From positions 80,456 through 144,455 of the forward strand of contig JAXMHQ010000007.1 of the NCBI GenBank assembly GCA_046346665.1: DNA of 64,000 nt, in the 5' to 3' direction. The DNA comes from JAXMHQ01 sp046346665 (GTDB lineage Bacteria; Verrucomicrobiota; Verrucomicrobiia; Limisphaerales; JAXMHQ01). The notes under the pieces were generated by a model. That model worked only from the letters and a program-made list of their open reading frames with translations. It had not been told where the DNA came from and did not search any database. The position numbers and the translations under genes are program-made. Shown here in pieces: positions 57,672 through 64,000 of the stretch. Within the stretch, counting starts at the first letter, position 1. Each line of letters begins with the position of its first letter.

Positions 57672-60413
57672 TCACACCCAGGATTTGCGGATCAGCCAGT
57701 TTTTCACCACCTGGGTCAGGCCCACATAGCAGAGCAGCGTCGCGAGCAGGAACGCCCAGTAAAGCGGCGGCAGCGGAACGAATCCAAGCGCGCCGGCGAC
57801 GGGCGAATACGGCAGCCACGCGCCGAACGCCATGATCACGATTGTCGTCAGCGTGAGCTGCCAGCTCGCGCGCGACTGCACAAACGGCAGCAGGTTCGTG
57901 CGGATCACGTGGATGATCAGCGTCTGCGTCATGAGGGATTCCACGAACCAGCCGGTGTGAAACAGCGCCGCCGCGTAGGTCTTGTCCGGCTCGCCCCCCG
58001 CGGGAAACCGCGCCAGCAGCTCCGGCGGCGGCACCAGGTTGAGCTGGCTGCACTTGAACACAAACCACATCAACGCGTAGGTCGTGTAATCGAAAATCGA
58101 ACTGATCGGCCCGATGAACACAATGAACTTCGCAATCTCACCCATGTGCCACGGACGCGGCTTCGCGATCTGCTGCGGCCCCACATTGTCGGTCGGAATC
58201 GGCACCTGTGAGAAATCGTAAAGCAGGGTGTTGGTAAGGATCTGGATCGGGGTCATGGGCACGTAGGGCAGCCAGTAGCTGGCCCCGATGACGCTGAACA
58301 TGTTCCCGAAATTCGAACTCGCGCCCATCCGGATGTACTTCAGGATGTTCACGAACACCTTGCGCCCCTCCAGCACACCCTCCTCCAGCACCATCAGGTT
58401 CTTCTCCAGCAGGATCACGTCGGCCGATTCCTTTGCGATGTCGACCGCGTTGTCGACCGAAATGCCCACGTCTGCCGCGCGCAGGGCCGGGGCGTCGTTG
58501 ATGCCGTCCCCCATGAATCCCACCACGTGCCCCTTCGCCTGCAGCGCCTTCACGATCCGCTGCTTGTGCGCCGGCGACAGCCGCGCAAACACGTCCACCG
58601 TCTCCACCGCCTCCGCCAATTGGTTGTCTGCCATCGTCTCCACCTGGCTGCCCAGCAGGATTCTTTCCGCGTCGATCCCCACCTCGGTGCAGACCTTGCG
58701 CGTGACCAAATCGTTGTCGCCCGTCAGCACCTTCACCGCGACGCCATGCTGCCGCAACGCCGTGATCGCCTTCGCGGCGGTGTCCTTCGGCGGATCCAGG
58801 AACGCCAGGTAACCCGTCAGCACCAGGCCGGCTTCGTCGGATTTCGAATACGCCGCCTGCTTCTCCAGCTTGCGCGTCGCCACGGCCAGCACCCGGAACC
58901 CGTCCTCGCTCAGCTCGTTCACCTGCTGGATCAGGTTGCCCACCAGGATCGGCTCCATCGGGAAAATCTCGCCTTCGCTCTCGAAATGCGTGCACCGGGC
59001 GAACACCGCCTCCGGCGCGCCCTTCGTCAGCAACTGCCGCTGCCCGTCCGGCCCCTCCACCGCCACCGACATCATCCGGCGCGAAAAATCAAACGGGATC
59101 TCGTCGATCTTCGTGTACCGGTCCACCGCCAGTTCGCCGTGGAGCTCCTTGTACTTCAGCACCGCGCGGTCCAGCACGTTTTTCAACCCGGTCTGAAAAT
59201 GGCTGATCAAATAGGCGTCCCGCAGCACCTCCTCGCTCTCGTTCTTGAAAACGTCGCAATGGATTTCAAGAATGACGTGGTCGATCGTCAGCGTGCCCGT
59301 CTTGTCCGTGCACAGCACGTTCATCGCGCCGAAGTTCTGGATTGAGTTGAGCCGCTTGACGATGACCTTCTTGCGCGACATGGCGATGGCGCCTTTGGAC
59401 AGGCAGACCGACACGATCATCGGGAGCATCTCCGGCGTCAGGCCCACCGCGACCGCCAGCGAAAAGAAAAACGCCTCGTGCCAGTCGTGTTTCGTGAACC
59501 CGTTGATGACAAAAACCAGCGGCACCATGATCAGCATGAAGCGGATCATCAACCACGTGAATTTCCCGACGCCCCGCTCGAACGCGGTGTCCGTCTGCTG
59601 CGCCGCCAGGCTGCTCGCCACCCGCCCGAAATACGTCTGCGGCCCCGTCGCCACAATCACCGCCGTCGCCGACCCGCTCTCCACGCTCGTCCCCAGGAAA
59701 CACAAATTCGGCCGCTCGATCGGCGAGCCTTTGTCCGCAAAATCCTTCGCGTCGGTCTTCTCCACCGGCATGGATTCCCCGGTCAACGTCGCCTGGATCA
59801 CGAATAAATCCTTCGCCGTCAACAGCCGCACGTCGCCGGGAATCATGTCGCCGGCCGACAGCCGGACAACATCGCCGGGCACAAGCTGGTTGAGCGGAAT
59901 TTCCCGCGCCTGGCCGTCCCGGACCACGGTGGCCGTGACGCTGATCATCGCTTTCAGCTTCGCCGCGGCCGTGTCGGCCCGGCTTTCCTGGACAAACCGG
60001 AGCGACAACCCCAGAACCACCATCAGGATCATCACCGTTCCCGCCCGGGCGTCCCCGGTCGCAAACGAAAGAATGGCCAGGACGGTAAGAAGAATGACCA
60101 GGGGATTCCGCGCCGCGGCGTAAAGCCGCTCCATCCAGCCGTGATGTTTTTCCCGGGCCACCTCGTTCGGCCCGTATTCCTCCAGCCGCGCCGCGGCTTC
60201 CTCATCCGTCAACCCGCTGGCCCGGCTCCGCAAAAGCTCAAGCGCCTCGGCCGGACCCCGGATCGCCGCCTCGCGCATCAGGTCCTGCTGCCCGCCAGCC
60301 GGATTGTTTTTCCGCTCTTCCTTCATCTCTTCGCGGTGTTCTTCAAGACTGTCCGCTTTGCCCGGCCCCGTCCACAGCAAAAAATTATTCTGTAACCTTT
60401 TCCCCCGTCGCAT
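57672..60413 (-). CDS. mgtA: Mg2+-importing P-type ATPase (MgtA/MgtB-like)
   Basis: A 913-residue inner-membrane P3B-type ATPase with N-terminal cation-ATPase domain, A-domain TLTGESMPVEK, phosphorylation site CTDKTGTLT, hinge FMGDGINDAPALRAAD and about ten helices. The sequence ARNPLVILLTVLAILSFATG and the IRMGASSNFGNMFSVIGASY region match MgtA/MgtB. It takes up Mg2+ at low external concentration. ATG 60413 has AGAGG 8 bp upstream; ATG 60326 is an alternative. The exported Lys/Pro-rich gene is divergent, only 33 bp away, so no long mgtA leader riboswitch fits. Confidence 0.93.
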   Translation of the reverse strand: MRRGKRLQNNFLLWTGPGKADSLEEHREEMKEERKNNPAGGQQDLMREAAIRGPAEALELLRSRASGLTDEEAAARLEEYGPNEVAREKHHGWMERLYAAARNPLVILLTVLAILSFATGDARAGTVMILMVVLGLSLRFVQESRADTAAAKLKAMISVTATVVRDGQAREIPLNQLVPGDVVRLSAGDMIPGDVRLLTAKDLFVIQATLTGESMPVEKTDAKDFADKGSPIERPNLCFLGTSVESGSATAVIVATGPQTYFGRVASSLAAQQTDTAFERGVGKFTWLMIRFMLIMVPLVFVINGFTKHDWHEAFFFSLAVAVGLTPEMLPMIVSVCLSKGAIAMSRKKVIVKRLNSIQNFGAMNVLCTDKTGTLTIDHVILEIHCDVFKNESEEVLRDAYLISHFQTGLKNVLDRAVLKYKELHGELAVDRYTKIDEIPFDFSRRMMSVAVEGPDGQRQLLTKGAPEAVFARCTHFESEGEIFPMEPILVGNLIQQVNELSEDGFRVLAVATRKLEKQAAYSKSDEAGLVLTGYLAFLDPPKDTAAKAITALRQHGVAVKVLTGDNDLVTRKVCTEVGIDAERILLGSQVETMADNQLAEAVETVDVFARLSPAHKQRIVKALQAKGHVVGFMGDGINDAPALRAADVGISVDNAVDIAKESADVILLEKNLMVLEEGVLEGRKVFVNILKYIRMGASSNFGNMFSVIGASYWLPYVPMTPIQILTNTLLYDFSQVPIPTDNVGPQQIAKPRPWHMGEIAKFIVFIGPISSIFDYTTYALMWFVFKCSQLNLVPPPELLARFPAGGEPDKTYAAALFHTGWFVESLMTQTLIIHVIRTNLLPFVQSRASWQLTLTTIVIMAFGAWLPYSPVAGALGFVPLPPLYWAFLLATLLCYVGLTQVVKNWLIRKSWV

Positions 60414-60446
60414 CGTCCCATCCTCTGACAGTCTGAACCAACAACT

Positions 60447-60800
60447 ATGAAAAAACTGATCTGCACGACACTTTGCGCCTTTACCCTGAGCCTCGTTGGC
60501 TATGCGGCCGACGCGCCGAAGACGGACGGCACCCAGACGCCGCCGGCACCGCCCGCCCAGCCGTCGCTGCCCGCCACCCCGCCGCCCCCGGCCCAAACCC
60601 CGCCCCCGCCCCAGGCTCCTTCGAAACACGAAAAGAAAGACAAGAAATCCGAGAAAGCGGACGCCAAGGAAAAGAAGTCCGAATCAAAGGGGAAGAAGAA
60701 AGGCCATCACAAGGCCAAGACCGATGAAAAAGCGTCGGACAACACCACGGCCCCGGCGTCACCGGCCGCCCCGGCCACACCCGAAAACAGCAACAAGTAA
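60447..60800 (+). CDS. Exported Pro/Ala/Lys-rich low-complexity protein
   Basis: A 117-residue exported protein: signal peptide KKLICTTLCAFTLSLVGYAA (residues 2-21), then a Pro/Ala/Gln tract (about 25-55), a Lys/Glu/Ser tract (about 58-90) and an Ala/Pro/Thr tail. It is disordered and highly charged; no family is recognised. It is divergent from mgtA with a 33-bp gap and ends at a clear terminator. Confidence 0.75.
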   Translation: MKKLICTTLCAFTLSLVGYAADAPKTDGTQTPPAPPAQPSLPATPPPPAQTPPPPQAPSKHEKKDKKSEKADAKEKKSESKGKKKGHHKAKTDEKASDNTTAPASPAAPATPENSNK

Positions 60801-60814
60801 GCCCCGCTGAATCA

Positions 60815-60852
60815 GTCCCTCCCCGACCCATGCGGTTCGGGAGGGATTTTTT
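60815..60852 (+). terminator. Intrinsic terminator of exported Lys/Pro-rich gene
   Basis: Stem TCCCTCCCCGACCC (60816-60829) with GGTTCGGGAGGGA (60834-60846), one bulge, then TTTTTTC. Confidence 0.87.
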
Positions 60853-60861
60853 CTTAAATGG

Positions 60862-60953
60862 GGTTAAATCGTTAAATAGGTTGAATCGTTAAACCGTCGG
60901 AGCACGCCGAGCAGCCTCAACCATTTAACCATTTAACCATTTAACCGTTTAAC
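60862..60953. repeat. Word-repeat hairpin (GTTAAAT family)
   Basis: The left arm 60862-60894 consists of GGTTAAAT, CGTTAAAT, AGGTTGAAT and CGTTAAAC words. The right arm 60921-60953 is CCATTTAA words and reads as the reverse complement of the left. The spacer is 26 bp. It ends 12 bp before the pckG stop codon. Confidence 0.87.
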
Positions 60954-60964
60954 GACCCAAAGAA

Positions 60965-62782
60965 TCAGCCCAGCCGCTGCTTCAGCCCCTCAAGCTGTTC
61001 CGCCAGCGCTTTCGGCAGTGCGGATCCAAACTTCGAGTAGTTCGCAGCCACGTCCGCCACTTCGGCCTTCCAGCCATCCACATCGACGGAGGTGAGCAGC
61101 TTCAAGTCGGCGGCGGGTATCGGCAGATTGGACAGGTCGAGGGCGTCGGGCGTGGGCAGGTTGCCGATGGCGGTCTTCTGGGCTTTGCCGGTGCCGTCGA
61201 CGCGTTCGCAGACCCATTTCAGCACGCGGCTGTTGTCGCCGTAACCGGGCCACAGCCATTTGCCGCTGGCATCTTTTCGGAACCAGTTCGTGAAAAATAC
61301 CTTGGGCAGTTTGGATCGATCGGTCCGCTGCGCGAAGCTGAGCCAGTGCGCGAAATAATCGCCCATGTTGTAACCGCAGAACGGCAGCATGGCGAACGGA
61401 TCCCGGCGCAGCACACCCGCGGCGCCCAGCGCGGCGGCCGTGGTCTCCGACCCACAGGCCGATCCCATGAACACGCCGTGCTCCCAGTCGAAGGCCTCGT
61501 TCACCAGCGGAATCGTCGACGGCCGGCGGCCGCCGAACAAAATGGCCGACAGCGGCACGCCCTCGGGATTCTGCCAGTCGGGATCGATCACCGGGCATTG
61601 CGATGCCGGCGCGGTGAAGCGCGAATTCGGATGCGCCCCTTTCCGGCCGGAATCGGGCGTCCATTCCTTGCCTTCCCAGTCGATGCCCGTTGCCGGCGCC
61701 GGAACTCCCATGTCTTCCCACCAAACATCATTGTCGGGCGTCAGGACAACGTTGGTGAAGATGGTGTTCTTGGAACACGCGGTGAGCGCGTGCGGGTTGG
61801 ACTTGGCGGAGGTGCCGGGCGCCACGCCGAAAAAGCCGGTCTCGGGATTCATGGCGTAGAGCCGTCCGTCTTTGCCGACCCGGATCCAGGCGATGTCGTC
61901 GCCGAGCGTGGTGACCTTCCATCCCGGCAGCGTGGGCTGCATCATGGCGAGGTTGGTCTTGCCGCAGGCGCTCGGGAACGCGGCGGCGATGTAATGCTTC
62001 TTGCCCTGGGGCGACGTGACGCACAGGATCAACATGTGCTCGGCCAGCCAGCCTTCCTTGCGGGCCACCACCGAAGCGATGCGCAACGCCAGGCACTTCT
62101 TCCCCAGCAACGCGTTGCCGCCGTAACCGGATCCGTACGACCAGATCGACGGGTCGTCGGGGAAATGGACGATGTATTTGTTCTTCGGATCGGGTTCGCA
62201 CGGCCATGAAACATCCTTCTGCCCCGGCTGCAGCGGTGCCCCGACCGAGTGCATGCAGGGAATAAACGTCCCGTCCGACCCCAGCTTGTCGAGCACCGCC
62301 TTGCCCATGCGCGTCATGATCCGCATGTTCACCACCACATAGGGCGAATCCGTCAGCTCAATCCCGATCTTGCAAATCGGCGATTCCAGCGGGCCCATCG
62401 CAAACGGGATCACATACATCGTCCGGCCCTTCATGGAGCCGCGAAACAATTGCACCATCTTCTGCTTCATCTCGGCCGGGTCCGCCCAGTGATTCGTCGG
62501 CCCCGCCTCCTCTTTCGTCTTCGAACAAATGAACGTCCGATCCTCCACGCGGGCGACGTCGCTCGGATGCGACCGTGCGAGGAACGAGCCCGGCCGTTTG
62601 GATTCGTTCAGCCGCGTGAACGTGCCCGACTGAACCATCAAGTCGTTGAGCGAATTCGCCTCCGCCTCGGATCCGTCGCACCAAAATATCTTCTCCGCAC
62701 CGCACAGGCGGGCTTGTTCCTCCACCCAGGCGATGAGTTTCCGGTGGTTCGTTTTGCAGCTTCCGAGGTTTCCGTTTGTCAT
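60965..62782 (-). CDS. pckG: GTP-dependent phosphoenolpyruvate carboxykinase
   Basis: Converts oxaloacetate to PEP with GTP, feeding gluconeogenesis. The 605-residue length and P-loop FPSACGKTN at 269-277 with the reactive Cys273, kinase-2 LGDDIAW and the GSACGSETTAA region are those of the GTP enzyme. ATG 62782 was chosen because the open frame continues upstream through repeat DNA. acnA, 33 kb away, is the only other central-carbon gene in the window. Confidence 0.95.
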   Translation of the reverse strand: MTNGNLGSCKTNHRKLIAWVEEQARLCGAEKIFWCDGSEAEANSLNDLMVQSGTFTRLNESKRPGSFLARSHPSDVARVEDRTFICSKTKEEAGPTNHWADPAEMKQKMVQLFRGSMKGRTMYVIPFAMGPLESPICKIGIELTDSPYVVVNMRIMTRMGKAVLDKLGSDGTFIPCMHSVGAPLQPGQKDVSWPCEPDPKNKYIVHFPDDPSIWSYGSGYGGNALLGKKCLALRIASVVARKEGWLAEHMLILCVTSPQGKKHYIAAAFPSACGKTNLAMMQPTLPGWKVTTLGDDIAWIRVGKDGRLYAMNPETGFFGVAPGTSAKSNPHALTACSKNTIFTNVVLTPDNDVWWEDMGVPAPATGIDWEGKEWTPDSGRKGAHPNSRFTAPASQCPVIDPDWQNPEGVPLSAILFGGRRPSTIPLVNEAFDWEHGVFMGSACGSETTAAALGAAGVLRRDPFAMLPFCGYNMGDYFAHWLSFAQRTDRSKLPKVFFTNWFRKDASGKWLWPGYGDNSRVLKWVCERVDGTGKAQKTAIGNLPTPDALDLSNLPIPAADLKLLTSVDVDGWKAEVADVAANYSKFGSALPKALAEQLEGLKQRLG

Positions 62783-62910
62783 AAATGATAATGGTCTGCG
62801 CCCTGCCCTGTCCGCATCAGACCCGGAGAGATGGCGCGGAACGCGGCGGAATATATGCCGGATCGTGTCCCGTTTGCACCAAAAAACCTCGATGAAAGGG
62901 CGGCGAACCG

Positions 62911-63005
62911 TCGACAGTCCAGAGTCGAGAGTCGAGAGCCTGAAGCCTGGCAAACCCGGATCGTCCGGTCCCACCCTCGACGCTCGACGCTCGACCCTCG
63001 ACTTT
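62911..63005. repeat. Word-repeat inverted repeat (TCGAGAG family)
   Basis: The left arm 62911-62938 has AGTCGAG words and the right arm 62974-63005 has CGCTCGA/CCCTCGA words; the two are imperfectly complementary. The same family appears as a fragment at 30611-30630. It lies in the 280-bp gap between pckG and the P1B ATPase gene. Confidence 0.75.
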
Positions 63006-63062
63006 CCATGCGACTTTCCGTGGTTGGCTATTGGGCCCGCCGCAGTTATCTTGAGCCGAATA

Positions 63063-64000
63063 ATGAGTTCGCCTCGCGCAACCGGATCGACCTCGAATCC
63101 TGCCGCCGCGCCCCATTGCCTGGCGCGGTCGTTCATCCGGGCGCTCGGCGAGGAACCGGCGCTCGAAGCCGTCATCATCGATCGCAGCCGGCACAAGATT
63201 TCACTCGCCACACTGGGTCAAACCGACGAGCCGCGCCTTGAGGAAACCGTGAGCGGACACCTGCACGCGGCTTATGAAACCGGCCGGGCTTCGCATTGCA
63301 TGCTGCTCGAAGGGCACGGACAGTGCCGCTCCTGCAAGGCCCCGCTGTCCGAAATCGAGTTGGGCCGGATCACCATCCAACACGAAGGCGCCCAGACGAC
63401 CATCGCCCGCGTCACCTGCCCCACGGCGCCGAAATTCTGGCGCTGGCGCGAAATTCCATGGCCGAAAGTCGTCCAGCGCGACGTTGAGTTTCTGGAGGAA
63501 CATGAGCATCCGGGTGAATGGAAATGGCAGCTTGCGGCCTCCGTCTTGTGCGCCCTGTTCGGCCTCGCGGCACATTTCCAGACGCCGCACGGCACCCGCC
63601 CCGCCGCCCTGGGCCTGTTGTGCTACGGCCTCGCCTACCTGGCGGGCGCCTGGTTCGCAGCGGAGGAAGTCTGGGAACGGCTGCGGAAATGGACGCTCGA
63701 TGTTCACTTCCTGATGCTCGCCGTCGCGGCCGGCGCCGCGGCGGTCAACGAATGGAACGAAGGCGCCGTCCTCCTGTTCCTGTTCTCCCTGTCCGGCGCG
63801 CTGGAACATTACGCGATGGATCGCACCCGGCGCGAAATCAGTTCGCTGTTCAAATCCGCCCCCAAAACCGCCGTGCTGCTCGAACCCGGCGGCCGCGAAC
63901 GCGAGGTGCCCGTCGACGAACTCCGACCCGGCATGCGCCTGCTGATCAAGCCGGGCTCCCAATTTCCGGTGGACGGCGACATCGTGAAAGGCTCCACCGC
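63063..64000 (+). CDS. P1B-type heavy-metal ATPase, 3' part missing
   Basis: The first 312 codons of a heavy-metal P-type ATPase; the window edge cuts it. The N-terminal region (about 1-130) has a ferredoxin-like stretch with a Cys pair (GQCRSC, Cys88 and Cys91) plus Cys79 and Cys119, rather than the usual GMTCxxC HMA motif. Two membrane helices follow (about 158-200), then TLDVHFLMLAVAAGAAAVNE and LEHYAMDRTRREISSLFKSA, characteristic of Zn/Cd/Co/Pb ATPases. The A-domain begins near VPVDELRPGMRLLIKPGSQF. The DKTGT and CPC/SPC motifs lie outside the window, so the metal is unknown. Confidence 0.85.
   Translation, partial: MSSPRATGSTSNPAAAPHCLARSFIRALGEEPALEAVIIDRSRHKISLATLGQTDEPRLEETVSGHLHAAYETGRASHCMLLEGHGQCRSCKAPLSEIELGRITIQHEGAQTTIARVTCPTAPKFWRWREIPWPKVVQRDVEFLEEHEHPGEWKWQLAASVLCALFGLAAHFQTPHGTRPAALGLLCYGLAYLAGAWFAAEEVWERLRKWTLDVHFLMLAVAAGAAAVNEWNEGAVLLFLFSLSGALEHYAMDRTRREISSLFKSAPKTAVLLEPGGREREVPVDELRPGMRLLIKPGSQFPVDGDIVKGST

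Noticed and set aside
60414..60446. Mg2+-sensing leader (M-box) for mgtA
   Set aside because: Only 33 bp separate mgtA from the divergent gene, too short for an M-box.
1..64000. tRNA, rRNA, prophage or intact transposase genes
   Set aside because: None was recognised in any intergenic gap or open frame.

Overview
The window is a GC-rich bacterial chromosome segment with no rRNA, tRNA, CRISPR array or intact insertion sequence. The gene set suggests a Gram-negative member of the Verrucomicrobiota, probably a Pedosphaera/Limisphaera-like lineage. Pointers are a C10 peptidase with VCBS-type repeats, a secreted clan GH-A hydrolase ending in the FYRARR-type C-terminal module common in that group, a 33-residue COX24/AURKAIP1-like ribosomal protein, a DUF1573-rhodanese-DoxX operon, an ornithine-lipid acyltransferase pair and many palindromic intergenic repeats. 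The assignment comes from gene content by eye and is not certain.

Layout. 1-6.7 kb: a cut-off MidA-like methyltransferase gene, divergent from two PilT-type retraction ATPases and a receiver-like protein, then tlyA, nadK and a LacI regulator, then a small GspG-like protein. 6.7-16.4 kb: mostly minus-strand genes (DUF2203, a TPR lipoprotein, a tiny ribosomal protein, a secreted glycosidase, hisG, purN, a DHH phosphoesterase) plus a plus-strand lipoprotein with a pilin-like C-terminus. 16.8-25.9 kb: an SDR/LarA-like pair, a C10 peptidase, aspS and the OlsB-OlsA pair. 25.9-34.3 kb: an RsmB-like methyltransferase, a TRL lipoprotein, aconitase, the DUF1573-rhodanese-DoxX operon, two tiny membrane proteins and a peroxiredoxin.

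34.6-43.5 kb is a phosphate island: a porin and pstS-C-A-B-phoU form one minus-strand operon behind a candidate Pho box at 40692-40731, next to a DUF47/PiT low-affinity system. 43.7-46.2 kb holds nadA and a TolB-like propeller protein. 46.5-54.9 kb is a tightly coupled minus-strand operon (OmpR-type regulator, sensor kinase, adaptor, RND pump, TolC-like channel, lipoprotein), with a paralogue of the last gene just upstream of its first. 55.6-64 kb holds a hybrid histidine kinase, an MgtA-type ATPase, a Lys/Pro-rich exported protein, GTP-dependent PEP carboxykinase and the start of a P1B metal ATPase.

The most unusual feature is between the genes. Two repeat classes recur. One is REP-like: GTAG-headed palindromes with compensatory stem changes, often as head-to-head pairs. 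The other consists of long imperfect hairpins whose arms are built from tandem short words (for example GCGAATT, TAGCCAA, GTTAAAT, TCGAGAG). These often begin at, or supply, the stop codons of neighbouring genes.
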